64,000 bases of DNA from Kiritimatiellia bacterium (GTDB lineage Bacteria > Verrucomicrobiota > Kiritimatiellia > UBA8416 > JABMPJ01). Of this stretch, positions 39,963 through 52,794 are shown in pieces. Within the stretch, counting starts at the first letter, position 1. Every line of letters starts with the position of its first letter. The stretch is from the NCBI GenBank assembly GCA_030745755.1, contig JASLOA010000010.1:52583-116582 (forward strand). The letters are read 5' to 3'. The notes beneath the pieces were generated by a model. It ran no database searches. It saw nothing but the letters and a program-made list of their open reading frames with translations, and was not told where the DNA came from. The position numbers and the translations under genes are program-made.

Positions 39963-41263
39963 GTGATTACCTTTCCAATGAGGTCGGGTGGCACGACGGA
40001 ATAGGAGCTGACCCAGAACGCCTGTTCCACGAAAGGCTTGGCTTCCTCGATGGCCTCATAGCTGTTGGCGTGAATGATGGCCATGGGTTGTCCTTCGGAA
40101 ACGGTCTCGCCCACCTTGACGATATCACTGATGCCGACCGCATGATCGACGTCGTCCTCCACGCGTCGGCGGCCCGCGCCGAGGGCGATGCAAGCGCGAC
40201 CGATGGCCTCTGCATCCGCACCGGCGACCACACCGTCGGCAGGAGCAGGGCAGGGCACCTGGTGTGACGCAACGGCAAGACGGGAGGGATCCTCAATCAC
40301 GGCGGCATCACCGCCCTGCAATTGGACCATCTCTTTGAAGGTGGCGAGGGCGCGGCCATCAGCCAGCACACCCTTCAGCCGCTCGCGCGCGGCGTCCATA
40401 CTGTCCGCCACGCCGGTCAGCGTCAGCATGTGGGCAGAGAGCTCGATCGTGATCTTAACCAGATCAGCCGGTCCTTCACCGCGGAGCGTCTCGATGGTTT
40501 CTTTCACCTCCAGCGCATTGCCGGCCGTGCGCCCCAGGGGTTGGTTCATGTCGGTCACGACCGCCGCCATTCTCTTGCCGGCATTCTGGCCGATACTGAC
40601 CATGGTCTCGGCCAGTTCAGTCGCCAGCTCGGGCGTTTTCATGAACGCACCGGTGCCCCACTTCACATCCAGCACGAGTGCGTCCATTCCTTCAGCCAAC
40701 TTCTTGGACATGATACTGGCGGCAATCAGCGGAATGGAAGGAACCGTGCCCGTCACATCGCGCAGCGCATACAGCTTCTTGTCCGCCGGTGCGAGCGAAC
40801 CGGTCTGTCCAATGATGGAGCACCCACACGTTTCCAACACCTTCAGAAAGGCATCGATCTCCAGGTCGGTTCGGTAACCGGGAATCGACTCCAGTTTATC
40901 GAGAGTGCCACCCGTAATACCCAGGCCGCGTCCGGACAGCATCGGCACCGCGACCCCGCAGCAGGCCACGAGCGGAGCCAGGATAAGCGAAACCTTGTCG
41001 CCGATCCCGCCCGTGGAATGCTTATCCGCCTTGGGCAGTGCAATGCTACTGGCATCAACCAGGTCGCCCGACCGCATCATCGCATCCGTCAGAACAGACA
41101 CCTCGTGAGCGCTCATCCCCTGGAAGTAAATCGCCATGGCCAGCGCGGCCATCTGGTAGTCGGGTATATCGCCCCTGGTGTAGCCCTCGATGAAGGCGCG
41201 GATGTCAGCTTCCTCCAACGCCTTGCCGTCACGTTTCTGCTCAATAATCCACTGCGGTACCAT
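39959..41263 (-). CDS. deoA: thymidine/pyrimidine-nucleoside phosphorylase
   Basis: A 434-residue phosphorylase. The nucleoside-phosphorylase signature SGRGLGITGGTLDKLESIPG and the phosphate-binding KADKHSTGGIGDKVSLILAPL are intact. The N-terminal helical domain (WIIEQKRDGKALEEADIRAFIEGY) and C-terminal alpha/beta hammerhead are present and the length is typical. It cleaves thymidine, deoxyuridine or uridine with phosphate to base plus (deoxy)ribose 1-phosphate. It is followed by cdd with a four-base overlap. There is no clear ribosome site before ATG 41263. deoA versus broad-specificity pdp cannot be decided from sequence alone. Confidence 0.93.
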   Translation of the reverse strand: MVPQWIIEQKRDGKALEEADIRAFIEGYTRGDIPDYQMAALAMAIYFQGMSAHEVSVLTDAMMRSGDLVDASSIALPKADKHSTGGIGDKVSLILAPLVACCGVAVPMLSGRGLGITGGTLDKLESIPGYRTDLEIDAFLKVLETCGCSIIGQTGSLAPADKKLYALRDVTGTVPSIPLIAASIMSKKLAEGMDALVLDVKWGTGAFMKTPELATELAETMVSIGQNAGKRMAAVVTDMNQPLGRTAGNALEVKETIETLRGEGPADLVKITIELSAHMLTLTGVADSMDAARERLKGVLADGRALATFKEMVQLQGGDAAVIEDPSRLAVASHQVPCPAPADGVVAGADAEAIGRACIALGAGRRRVEDDVDHAVGISDIVKVGETVSEGQPMAIIHANSYEAIEEAKPFVEQAFWVSSYSVVPPDLIGKVIT

Positions 41264-41324
41264 GCCGTGAGCGTAGGGCGGTACGCGCGGAATGTCAAAG
41301 CCTGCTTTGGCCTTGCGGCGACGT

Positions 41325-41410
41325 GCGGCTTGCCGGGGACGGCTCGCCCTACCTTACTCTTGGGAAGATACGTTCACGGACGGATAGGGCAAGGTGTCCC
41401 GGCGAGCCGC
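41325..41410. repeat. R2 long imperfect palindrome
   Basis: GCGGCTTGCCGGGGACGGCT...GCCCTA at the left mirrors TAGGGCAAGGTGTCCCGGCGAGCCGC at the right with a few mismatches. It contains the CGCCCTACC/GGTAGGGC-type core of family R2. It lies in the divergent gap between deoA and a glycosyltransferase. Confidence 0.78.
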
Positions 41411-41486
41411 ATCGGGATGGCTCCTTCCTTATCTTCATGTTCTTCGTGATTTCAAACAGCTGCACCATGTGCTACAGGTTCCGTGT

Positions 41487-42290
41487 ATGAAGACCAGTCT
41501 AATCGTTAACGTCTACAACCGCTCCGCCTGGCTCAAGGTCTGCCTGGGGGCGTTGCTGCATCAGACCGTTCGCCCCGACGAAGTGATTGTGGCGGATGAT
41601 GGATCGGCGCCGGACGAGGACGAGGAGGTGAAGGCCTTCCTGGCCTCATACCCGATCTCCAATGATTACGTTGCACAGGAGGACAAAGGATTTCGCGCCG
41701 CGGCGGCACGGAACATGGGGATTCGACACTCCTCGGGCGAGTACTTGGTCTTCCTCGACTGTGATATCGTGCTGATGCCCGATGCGCTGGCACATCACGT
41801 GGAGCGTGCCCGGCCTCAGACGTTCCTGTTGGGTCAGGCTGCGCAGCTTGACGAGGAGGCAACGGGTTCGCTCCTGAACGGTGCTCCCGATTCAGCGTCA
41901 GGTGTGGAAGCGCTGTGGGAACAGGCGGATGATTCGTATCTTGCCGATGCGGAGAAGCGATTCAAGCGTGCCCGCTTCCTGCGCCGTCTACACCTGACCA
42001 AGCGGCATAAACCGCAACTCATCAGCAATCATTTCTCTCTCTTCCGGTCCGACATGGAGTGTGTGAACGGGTTCGACGAGACATTCGAAGGCTGGGGACT
42101 GGAAGACGATGACCTCGGGCTTCGGCTCTACCAGTCCGGCATGAGGGTCGACTCCGTCTTTCGGGAAGCACGCGCCGTTCACCTCTGGCACGACACACAC
42201 AAGCCCGAAGCGGATGCATGGGTCAGCCAGAATCGGGAGTACTTCGAGCGCAAGGATATCCCGACGTTCTGTGAGAAGGGGCTGCGGTAG
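41487..42290 (+). CDS. family 2 glycosyltransferase (galactosyltransferase-like, GT-A fold)
   Basis: A 267-residue GT2 enzyme. The ORF track begins at 41394, but the fold starts at MKTSLIVNVYNRSAWLKVCL (41487). Donor-site motifs are VIVADDGSAP and the metal-binding FLDCDIVL; the acceptor-side GWGLEDDDLGLRLYQSG is typical of the chondroitin/galactosyltransferase-like subgroup. It transfers a sugar from a nucleotide-sugar donor, probably to a surface glycan. There is no good ribosome site. It converges with the next glycosyltransferase, and their stop codons are only one base apart, within a heptamer repeat. Confidence 0.88.
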   Translation: MKTSLIVNVYNRSAWLKVCLGALLHQTVRPDEVIVADDGSAPDEDEEVKAFLASYPISNDYVAQEDKGFRAAAARNMGIRHSSGEYLVFLDCDIVLMPDALAHHVERARPQTFLLGQAAQLDEEATGSLLNGAPDSASGVEALWEQADDSYLADAEKRFKRARFLRRLHLTKRHKPQLISNHFSLFRSDMECVNGFDETFEGWGLEDDDLGLRLYQSGMRVDSVFREARAVHLWHDTHKPEADAWVSQNREYFERKDIPTFCEKGLR

Positions 42291-42325
42291 GCTATAGGCT
42301 CTTGGCTATAGGCTGTAGACTCTTG
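42291..42325. repeat. 5 x 7-bp heptanucleotide array
   Basis: Units GCTATAG, GCTCTTG, GCTATAG, GCTGTAG and ACTCTTG follow one another. The array starts directly after the stop of the plus-strand glycosyltransferase and supplies the stop codon and last residues (SLQPIAKSL) of the minus-strand one. Confidence 0.75.
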
Positions 42326-43206
42326 ATCCACCACCGCACGCACTTCCTTCTGGCCCCATGCAGCGGCCATGCCTGGCGGATGCGGGACCGGGCGGCAGGG
42401 CGGTTGCCTGCGGCTATCAAGTGCTTGGCGATTTCCAGGAGGTGTTTGGCCATGAAGACCTCTACAGAGCCACGACTGGTGTGCTGGAAGTCGCCTTTCT
42501 CCAAGGCGTTCTGCAGTGTGGTCAGTAAAGCGGTATCGTTTCCGGCAAAAGTGAGATCACGCGCAGCACGATTCTCCGCGCCGGTATGGTAGACGGCCTG
42601 GATGCCCGGGTGATAGGCGATGGAATGGCGCAGCGCGATGCGTGTCCACATATCCCAGTCTTCAGCCAGCGCTTCACCCCGCGGGAAGAGACCGACTTCA
42701 TCGAAGACGGTCTCTTTGCATACCGAGTTACTGGAATTAATGGGGGGATAGCGTGTCATACTGGCAAAGAAGTCCTCGAGCAGCCCACCTTCCGGGTCGG
42801 CCGGGAGTCCTGCGTAGTGTTGCTCCACCACACGGTCTTCACCTTCAATGATATCGCACCCGGTGGCGCAGAGCGCAGCAGATGGAAAACGCTCCATCAG
42901 GTCCGTGACCGTGGCCAGGAAATCGGGCTTCCACTCGTCATCGGCATCGAGGAAGGCGATCCAGTCGCCTGCAGCTTCGCCGATTCCGCGATTCCGCGCC
43001 GCCGATGCGCCCTGGTTGGTCTGTTGAATCAGCCTAACCCGCTCGTCGCTGAACCCCGCCACCTTCTCGGCGCTGGCGTCCGTGCAGCCGTCGTCAATCA
43101 CCAGGATCTCGAGGGGCGATAGGGACTGTCCGATCACGCTGTGCAGGCAGCGCTCGATCTCGTTTACCTTGTTATAGAGAGGAATAACGACGGAAATTCT
43201 GTGCAT
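42292..43206 (-). CDS. family 2 glycosyltransferase
   Basis: A 304-residue GT2 enzyme. ISVVIPLYNKVNEIERCLHSV and EILVIDDGCTD bind the nucleotide sugar and FLDADDEW is the DxD-type metal site; NQGASAARNRGIG is the standard following segment. GGGTAG lies upstream of ATG. A C-terminal helical part (about 220-304) ends with residues encoded by the heptamer array, so the original C-terminus may have differed slightly. It converges tail-to-tail with another GT2. The likely role is polysaccharide or glycolipid assembly; acceptor unknown. Confidence 0.9.
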   Translation of the reverse strand: MHRISVVIPLYNKVNEIERCLHSVIGQSLSPLEILVIDDGCTDASAEKVAGFSDERVRLIQQTNQGASAARNRGIGEAAGDWIAFLDADDEWKPDFLATVTDLMERFPSAALCATGCDIIEGEDRVVEQHYAGLPADPEGGLLEDFFASMTRYPPINSSNSVCKETVFDEVGLFPRGEALAEDWDMWTRIALRHSIAYHPGIQAVYHTGAENRAARDLTFAGNDTALLTTLQNALEKGDFQHTSRGSVEVFMAKHLLEIAKHLIAAGNRPAARSRIRQAWPLHGARRKCVRWWIKSLQPIAKSL

Positions 43207-43305
43207 AGCTACCCGAGACCTGTTGAGTTCTGAGCATGGCCTGCGAAGGAGGTGAAGTCAACCCCGCTTGCCTGTTGCGACGTGTGGGGGTATAGTCTGT
43301 GTGTC

Positions 43306-43629
43306 ATGAAACACATCATAATCATAGTTTTGGCTGTCGCCTGTTGTATCGGCACCCAAGGATGCAGTACCAGCGCCAATCGCGGTGGCTCCTCGCTGAG
43401 GGTGTACGTGTTGGAGAATGGGACTTTCGACGTGAACGGACGCGTGACGGCATTGACCGACCTGGGCAAGACGGTCAGAGCGACCGGTGCCAGATCCACG
43501 ACCACTATCAAGGTGGCCGTGCCGGATACGGCCTCGCAGGATGAAATGACAAGGATCATAGGTGTGCTGCGCAGAGCAGGCTACGTCAGGGTTCTTTTCA
43601 CCCGTCCGCGCCGGGCACACGCATCGTAG
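43306..43629 (+). CDS. small lipoprotein with ExbD/TolR-like periplasmic domain
   Basis: A 107-residue product. The ORF track starts 18 codons earlier; ATG 43306 directly precedes the signal peptide MKHIIIIVLAVACCIGTQGC, whose end fits a lipobox (Cys20). The mature 85 residues (LRVYVLENGTFDVNGRVTAL...IIGVLRRAGYVRVLFTRP) resemble the C-terminal periplasmic domain of ExbD/TolR: a short strand pair, then 'V.D...Q.EM..I...LRRAGY'. ExbD normally has a transmembrane helix and partners ExbB; here a lipid anchor replaces the helix and no exbB or tonB is nearby. Function unclear; the fold resemblance is a visual judgement. Confidence 0.6.
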   Translation: MKHIIIIVLAVACCIGTQGCSTSANRGGSSLRVYVLENGTFDVNGRVTALTDLGKTVRATGARSTTTIKVAVPDTASQDEMTRIIGVLRRAGYVRVLFTRPRRAHAS

Positions 43630-43671
43630 CGTTCTGTCACGCAAACAAGCTCCCAAGACACGCAAGCACTT

Positions 43672-43743
43672 GTCATTCCGAGCGAAGCGAGGAATCTCAG
43701 GTCTATGTATGGACAGAGATCCCTCGACTTCGCTCGGGATGAC
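43672..43743. repeat. R1 palindromic repeat
   Basis: GTCATTCCGAGCGAAGCGAG and CTCGACTTCGCTCGGGATGAC frame a 72-bp imperfect palindrome between the lipoprotein gene and the 3' end of purL. It may fold in the 3' untranslated region of either convergent transcript. Confidence 0.78.
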
Positions 43744-43818
43744 ACACCAGTCATGCAAATGTAGTAATGATACACTGGCGTCGCATCGGTGGTCCGCTCC
43801 TGGAGGAAGGTACAGATC

Positions 43819-47703
<3,885 letters not shown>

Positions 47704-47773
47704 GACCTCTCCATTATGAATCAGCTAAGCGCCGAGTGTTGCACCGGCTCCACCTGAAGTCAAGATTCGCTCC

Positions 47774-47887
47774 GGGAAAGGGGGGGCTTCTTTGGCTCGA
47801 CGCTTCCTGCGGAAGCGAAAGGCCGGCAGAAGCCCCCCCTTTCCCTACGCTTGGGCTATTTTGGGCGGCTTCTTTGGCTCGACGCTT
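47774..47887. repeat. R3 two-stem repeat (copy D) plus partial duplicate
   Basis: Arms GGGAAAGGGGGGGCTTC (47774-47790) and GAAGCCCCCCCTTTCCC (47829-47845) are perfect complements; the central hairpin is CGCTTCC-TGC-GGAAGCG. On the minus strand the strings GCCGGCCTT and GTCGAGCCAA lie between them, as in copies A and B, though arm sequences are unrelated. A 20-bp stretch (GCTTCTTTGGCTCGACGCTT) from its left side is repeated exactly at 47868-47887. It lies in the purL-purD divergent region. Confidence 0.85.
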
Positions 47888-47951
47888 GATGTACTCCCAC
47901 ATCCTGCTATTTGCGGAGCGAGTAACAGAAGTAATCATGTATGTTGGGGCT

Positions 47952-48079
47952 GTTGCCCAAAAGGAGATCCCTCGACTTCGCTCGGGATGACAACTCCGGA
48001 ATCAGCGAGTTTGCTAAGGAACTGTCATGCTGAGCTTGCCGAAGCATCTCCTTTGAGTGATCCCGCTGGTTTGGGCAAC
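47952..48079. repeat. R1-type element with GTTGCCCAAA ends (copy 3, short form)
   Basis: A 128-bp element with perfect GTTGCCCAAA/TTTGGGCAAC ends, otherwise like the copies at 12021 and 14821 but lacking their 33-bp inner hairpin, so it probably represents the simpler ancestral form. It occupies the gap before purD. The remaining 108 bp before purD show no clear promoter. Confidence 0.85.
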
Positions 48080-48187
48080 ACGCCTTGTTGACTTTAGTTA
48101 CGCGTGGCCGAGAGGAATCGAGAACGGGGGCAAGTGCAGACCCATTGAATATTGACTCCTCCGCCCGTTCAACTATCCTATTTCGCC

Positions 48188-49465
48188 ATGAAAGTTCTTG
48201 TTGTTGGGGGTGGGGGTCGCGAGCATACGCTGGCCTGGATGATTGCGAATGACAGCACGAAGCCGGAGGTGTTCTGTGCGCCCGGCAACGCGGGATCGTC
48301 GGAAGTCGCCACGAATCTGCCGATCGGGGCGGAGGACGTGGATGCGCTGACCGCCTGGGCAGTCGAGAACCGGCCGGATCTTGTGGTGGTGGGCCCCGAA
48401 GCGCCGCTGTGTGCCGGTATTGCCGACCGCATGGAAGCCGAAGGTCTGCGTGTTTTTGGTCCGCGTGCCGACGGGGCGCGCATGGAGGGGAGCAAGGAGT
48501 TCTGCAAGGACGTCATGCTCGCAGCCGGCGTTCCCACGGCGGCTTGTGGAACGTTCAGCGGCAAAGAGGGTGCCTGGGCCTATGTAAAGGAACACGGCGT
48601 ACCGATTGTGATTAAAGCGGATGGGCTGGCGGCAGGCAAAGGCGTCTATGTCTGTATGACCGAAGAAGAGGCCGAGACCGCGCTGGATGAAATCTGTCTC
48701 GATCGCCGCTACGGGGATGCCGGAAATCGGATTGTTGTGGAGGAGTGTCTTGAAGGCGAAGAAGCCTCGATCCTGGCTCTGTGCGATGGCGACAACATCG
48801 TGATGCTCTCCTCGTCGCAGGATCACAAGCGCGTCTTCAACGGCGACCAGGGGCCCAACACCGGTGGCATGGGCGCCTATTCTCCCGCCCCCGTTGTGAC
48901 GGACGATCTCTGGCCATTGATCCATGACAACGTTCTGCGGCCTACCGTTGATGAGCTTAAGAAACGAGGGATCACCTATAGAGGTGTGCTCTATGCCGGG
49001 CTCATGATGACGGCGGATGGCCCGAAGGTATTGGAATACAACTGTCGCTTTGGCGATCCCGAGACACAGGTGGTTCTGCCCCGTATAGAGGGCGACATTC
49101 TGCCGCTCTTCCAGGCGTGTGTAGACGGTACGCTGTCGGACGACCTGCTCAAGTGGAAACCCGAATCGTGTGTCTGCGTGGTCATGGCCTCAGGCGGATA
49201 TCCCGGCTCCTACGAAAAGGGCAAGGTGATAGAAGGACTTGCCGAGGTGGCCAGCTTGCCGGGCGTTGTTGTGTTCCATGCCGGCACGGCCGAAAAGGAT
49301 GGAGCTGTCGTGACCTCAGGGGGGCGCGTGCTGGGTGTAACGGCGCTGGGTCCAACCTTGCCCGAGGCCGTCAAGCAGGCCTATGCCGCCATTTCTCAAA
49401 TCAGCTTTGACCAGGCCCAGTATCGTACGGATATTGCGGCTCGCGCTCTAGATAGAAACCCATAG
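48188..49465 (+). CDS. purD: phosphoribosylamine-glycine ligase PurD
   Basis: A 425-residue ATP-grasp enzyme, second step of purine synthesis. The protein begins MKVLVVGGGGREHTLAWMI; the ORF track's 12 extra N-terminal codons from 48152 are not conserved. Motifs GPEAPLCAGIADRMEAEG, VIKADGLAAGKGVYV (nucleotide binding), SSSQDHKRVFNGDQGPNTGGMGAYSPAP and EYNCRFGDPETQVVLPR (metal ligands) are intact. No obvious ribosome site. It is followed by purE 15 bp downstream; the cluster continues to the tRNA-queuosine mannosyltransferase-like gene. Confidence 0.97.
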   Translation: MKVLVVGGGGREHTLAWMIANDSTKPEVFCAPGNAGSSEVATNLPIGAEDVDALTAWAVENRPDLVVVGPEAPLCAGIADRMEAEGLRVFGPRADGARMEGSKEFCKDVMLAAGVPTAACGTFSGKEGAWAYVKEHGVPIVIKADGLAAGKGVYVCMTEEEAETALDEICLDRRYGDAGNRIVVEECLEGEEASILALCDGDNIVMLSSSQDHKRVFNGDQGPNTGGMGAYSPAPVVTDDLWPLIHDNVLRPTVDELKKRGITYRGVLYAGLMMTADGPKVLEYNCRFGDPETQVVLPRIEGDILPLFQACVDGTLSDDLLKWKPESCVCVVMASGGYPGSYEKGKVIEGLAEVASLPGVVVFHAGTAEKDGAVVTSGGRVLGVTALGPTLPEAVKQAYAAISQISFDQAQYRTDIAARALDRNP

Positions 49466-49480
49466 CGAAAGGATCCACAC

Positions 49481-49987
49481 ATGCCCACGAAACCAGAAGT
49501 CATTGTAGTAATGGGAAGCGATTCAGATTGGCCGCTCGTGAAGAAGGCCGTCGAAACACTGGCCGAGTTTGAAATCGGCTGTGATGTGCAGGTCTGTTCG
49601 GCCCACCGCACGCCGGAAGATGCCTGCAAGCTGGCCGCCGAAGCGCAGAAGCGCGGCATCAAGGTGATCATTGCTGCTGCCGGCGGCGCCGCACACCTGG
49701 GCGGTGTTCTGGCTGCGCATACAACACTGCCGGTCATCGGTATTCCGGTCAAGGGCGGCGCCCTGAACGGGATGGATGCCCTGCTGGCTACTCTGCAGAT
49801 GCCCTCAGGCATCCCGGTGGCCACGGTCACGCTCGGTAGCGCCGGGCCGGTGAACGCCGCTGTTCTGGCCGCCCAGATGATCGCGCTCGCCCGTCCCGCC
49901 CTGCGTCGCAAGCTCACGGCCTACAAGCGTAGTCTTAAGAAGAAGGTCGCCAAGGGCAACAAGAACGTCCAACGCGACCTGGCCTAG
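49481..49987 (+). CDS. purE: N5-carboxyaminoimidazole ribonucleotide mutase PurE
   Basis: A 168-residue class I PurE. VVMGSDSDWPLVKKAVETL binds the ribotide phosphate, CSAHRTPEDACKLA holds the catalytic histidine and AAAGGAAHLGGVLAAHTTLPVIGIPV the conserved loop. It converts N5-CAIR to CAIR; no purK is in the window, so the partner is elsewhere, or the enzyme is the CO2-using kind. AAAGGA precedes ATG. A basic tail (RRKLTAYKRSLKKKVAKGNK) is longer than usual. The stop overlaps the GTG start of the next gene. Confidence 0.96.
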   Translation: MPTKPEVIVVMGSDSDWPLVKKAVETLAEFEIGCDVQVCSAHRTPEDACKLAAEAQKRGIKVIIAAAGGAAHLGGVLAAHTTLPVIGIPVKGGALNGMDALLATLQMPSGIPVATVTLGSAGPVNAAVLAAQMIALARPALRRKLTAYKRSLKKKVAKGNKNVQRDLA

Positions 49988-50562
49988 TGATCACACCCGC
50001 CATGATTGAAGAAGCGGCTACGGCCCTCGGGGCCGGCCGCCTCGTCGTGGCCCCGACGGACACCGTGTATGGGGTCTGCGCTCACCCGGATCAGCCCGAT
50101 GCCATCGAACGGCTTTTTGTGGTTAAGGGTCGTCCTGAAACGAAGCCGATTCCTCTCCTGGTAGCCGACGCGGATGCACTGGGTTCAATCGGCGCCACCT
50201 TATCCGAGCCGGAGCAGCGCCTCGCGGATGCTTTCTGGCCTGGACCCCTCACGCTGATCGTAGAAACACCCAGTGGAAGCGAAGGCGTGCGCGTGCCGGA
50301 TCATGATGGCATGCGTGCCCTGCTGCGCGCATCCGGTGGCGTGCTGCGCGTCACCAGTGCCAACCTGAGCGGCGAACCACCCGCACTGACGGCCGAACAG
50401 GCGCGTGAGCCGCTGGGCGATCGCGTGGCGATGATTCTGGATGGTGGTCCCGTGGTCGGCGGAGTCCCCAGCAGCGTGGTACGAGTGAGTGACGGTAACC
50501 TGGAGGTGCTCCGCGAGGGCGCACTCAGTTCAGCCGTCCTGCACCGGACCTCCGACCTCTGA
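49987..50562 (+). CDS. tsaC: L-threonylcarbamoyladenylate synthase (Sua5/YrdC/TsaC family)
   Basis: A 191-residue YrdC-fold enzyme making threonylcarbamoyl-AMP for the t6A37 modification of tRNAs. APTDTVYGVCAHPDQPDAIERLFVVKGRPETKPIPLLV holds the substrate-binding Lys/Arg; TSANLSGEPP is the C-terminal signature. It lacks the extra Sua5 domain. GTG 49987 overlaps the purE stop (TAGTG); ATG 50002 is an alternative. The last codons and stop lie inside a 35-bp heptamer array (50548-50582), so repeat-number changes would alter the C-terminus. Confidence 0.93.
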   Translation: MITPAMIEEAATALGAGRLVVAPTDTVYGVCAHPDQPDAIERLFVVKGRPETKPIPLLVADADALGSIGATLSEPEQRLADAFWPGPLTLIVETPSGSEGVRVPDHDGMRALLRASGGVLRVTSANLSGEPPALTAEQAREPLGDRVAMILDGGPVVGGVPSSVVRVSDGNLEVLREGALSSAVLHRTSDL

Positions 50563-50582
50563 CCTCCTACCTCCGACCTCCG
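50548..50582. repeat. 5 x 7-bp heptanucleotide array over the tsaC stop codon
   Basis: Units ACCTCCG, ACCTCTG, ACCTCCT, ACCTCCG and ACCTCCG follow one another. The TGA stop of tsaC arises from the single-base difference in the second unit. Same unit length and copy number as the array at 42291. Confidence 0.8.
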
Positions 50583-50644
50583 TTCTTGAGTCTGTGCCCC
50601 GTTCAAGGTAGGGTCTCCATCTCACACTTTTGGCAGGAGAGAGT

Positions 50645-51115
50645 ATGGCCGGTGGATTGATTGTTTTCGTGTGCACAGGCAACGTATGTCGCAGTCCCAT
50701 GGCCGAATACCTCCTGCGCGCCCATCCGGAACTTGGTGCGGGCTGGGACGTGTGTTCCGCCGGCCTGGCGGCCGTGTTTGGTGTTCCGGCCAGCCACGAG
50801 GCGGTGGGCGTAATGCGTGAGAAGGGCATAGATATCAGGGCCCATTGCAGTCGTCCGTTGAGCGCCGAGCTGGTGGCGGCGGCTGAGCTGGTGGTGGTGA
50901 TGACCGCCGATCATAGCCGGATGATGGACCTGCTCTACCCGGAGGCCATGGACAAGGTCCGCCTCCTGAAGTCGTTTGATGAAGGCGCAAAGAGACTGGA
51001 TCTGCGCGATCCGATTGGAATGTCGCATGATGTCTATCGCGGCATAAGAAAAGAAATTGAACAGGCCCTGCCGGGGCTGTTGGCATGTCTGGAAGATAGG
51101 ACAAAATCAAGATGA
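50645..51115 (+). CDS. low-molecular-weight protein-tyrosine-phosphatase
   Basis: A 156-residue LMW-PTP. The active-site loop [14 protein letters not shown] (Cys10, with Arg) is at the N-terminus, and the general-acid Asp is in [15 protein letters not shown]. The TTG start in the ORF track is rejected because AGGAGAG lies four to five bases before ATG 50645. Family members dephosphorylate tyrosine kinases of capsule synthesis or protein arginine phosphates. It lies between tsaC and rpiB, the same neighbourhood as ywlE-type phosphatases in Firmicutes (ywlC-ywlE-rpiB-glyA order), which favours the arginine-phosphatase subgroup. The stop overlaps the next ATG (ATGA). Confidence 0.93.
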   Translation: MAGGLIVFVCTGNVCRSPMAEYLLRAHPELGAGWDVCSAGLAAVFGVPASHEAVGVMREKGIDIRAHCSRPLSAELVAAAELVVVMTADHSRMMDLLYPEAMDKVRLLKSFDEGAKRLDLRDPIGMSHDVYRGIRKEIEQALPGLLACLEDRTKSR

Positions 51116-52794
51116 AGATCCTTATGGGTTCAGATCACGGCGGCTTTGCCATCAAAGAAGTGGTGATGAAGGCGCTCGACGAGCGGGGCATCGAAGTGGA
51201 AGACATGGGCTGCCACGATACCGAATCGGTCGACTACTCAGACTATGCTGCAGCCGTGTCGTCGCGTATTGCGGCGGGCGATGCAGACCAGGGCGTGCTG
51301 GTGTGTACGACCGGTCTTGGGATGACCATCGCGGCCAACAAGTATCCACGTGTGCGCGCGGCGCTCTGCATGACGCCGGAAATGGCGGAGAAGGCTCGTG
51401 AGCATAACAATGCCAACGTGCTGGTACTCGGTGGCGGACTGATCTCCGAAGCGGAAGCTGAGGCTATCCTGGAAAAGTGGCTGACCACGCCCTTCTCGAA
51501 CAACGAGCGGCATGCCCGCCGCATTGAGAAATTTTCGTCGAGCCGTGTGACTGAAACCGAAACGGCCGGACTTTACGATGCCGATCCGGAAGCCTGGTCC
51601 ATCACGCAGGCTGAAGTCCTGCGCCAGCAGAAGACGCTCGATCTGATTGCCTCCGAGAACCACGTCAGCCGGGCGGTACGCGAGGCCCAGGGCTCTGTCA
51701 TGACCAACAAGTACGCCGAGGGGTATCCCCGCAAGCGCTGGTACAACGGCTGCAAACACGTCGATGAGATCGAGCAGCTTGCGATCGACCGCGCCAGGGA
51801 ACTGTTCGGTTGTGATCACGTCAACGTGCAGCCACACTGCGGCAGCGCGGCCAACATGGCGGTCTACTTCGCGGCCCTCGAGCCGGGCGATACGATCCTG
51901 GCGATGAGCCTGGCATGTGGCGGGCACCTGACGCACGGCAGCCCGGTCAATTTCTCAGGTCGTCTCTTCAATATGGTGCACTATGGCGTCTCCAAGGAGA
52001 CCCAGGTGATCGATTACGACGAAATCGAGGCCCTGGCCAAAGAACATCAGCCCAAGATGATCGTGGCCGGCGCCAGCGCCTATCCGCGCATTCTCGACTT
52101 CCCGCGGTTCCGCGAGATCGCCGATTCCGTCGGAGCCATGTTGACCGTCGACATGGCGCACATCGCCGGACTCGTCGCGGCCGGTGTTCATCCCAGCCCG
52201 GTGCCCTATAGCGATTTCGTTACCACCACGACACACAAGACGCTGCGCGGACCGCGCAGCGGCATGATCCTCTGTCGCAAAGCCTACGCGGCCGACGTCG
52301 ACAAACAGGTCTTCCCCGGGATGCAAGGCGGTCCCCAAATGCATTCCATAGCGGCCAAGGCCGTTTGCTTCAAGGAGGCCCTGGATCCCGCTTTCAAGGC
52401 ATACGCGCAGCGGGTCGTGGATAACGCAGCCGTTCTGGCGACGGAGCTTCAGGCGGACGGACTCCAGCTCGTCTCCGGCGGTACGGATAACCACCTGATG
52501 CTGGTGGATCTCAATCCGATCGGCCTGACCGGCAAAGACGCCGCCAATGCGCTTGAGAAAGCCGGCATCGTGCTCAACAAGAACTCGATCCCCTTCGACA
52601 CCAAGAGCCCGTTTGTCACCTCCGGTATCCGCATCGGTACAGCGGCATTAACAACGCGTGGCATGGGCGAGGTCCAAATGAAGGCTCTGGCAGAACTGAT
52701 AAGTCGCGTCCTCAAAGCCCACGAAGACGAGGCCGTGCTCGCCGACGTCCGCCTCCGCGCGGAAACCCTCGCGGCCGCCTTCCCCGTGCCGTGA
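51112..52794 (+). CDS. fused ribose-5-phosphate isomerase B / serine hydroxymethyltransferase
   Basis: A single 560-residue ORF. Residues about 1-145 are RpiB ([19 protein letters not shown], catalytic Cys65 in [30 protein letters not shown]-like end). After a short linker, about 150-560 are SHMT/GlyA ([38 protein letters not shown]-binding Lys376 in [14 protein letters not shown]). RpiB interconverts ribose 5- and ribulose 5-phosphate; SHMT makes glycine and methylene-THF from serine. In Bacillus the same two genes are neighbours, so fusion by loss of a stop is plausible. No frameshift or internal ribosome site is evident. Confidence 0.95.
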   Translation: MKILMGSDHGGFAIKEVVMKALDERGIEVEDMGCHDTESVDYSDYAAAVSSRIAAGDADQGVLVCTTGLGMTIAANKYPRVRAALCMTPEMAEKAREHNNANVLVLGGGLISEAEAEAILEKWLTTPFSNNERHARRIEKFSSSRVTETETAGLYDADPEAWSITQAEVLRQQKTLDLIASENHVSRAVREAQGSVMTNKYAEGYPRKRWYNGCKHVDEIEQLAIDRARELFGCDHVNVQPHCGSAANMAVYFAALEPGDTILAMSLACGGHLTHGSPVNFSGRLFNMVHYGVSKETQVIDYDEIEALAKEHQPKMIVAGASAYPRILDFPRFREIADSVGAMLTVDMAHIAGLVAAGVHPSPVPYSDFVTTTTHKTLRGPRSGMILCRKAYAADVDKQVFPGMQGGPQMHSIAAKAVCFKEALDPAFKAYAQRVVDNAAVLATELQADGLQLVSGGTDNHLMLVDLNPIGLTGKDAANALEKAGIVLNKNSIPFDTKSPFVTSGIRIGTAALTTRGMGEVQMKALAELISRVLKAHEDEAVLADVRLRAETLAAAFPVP

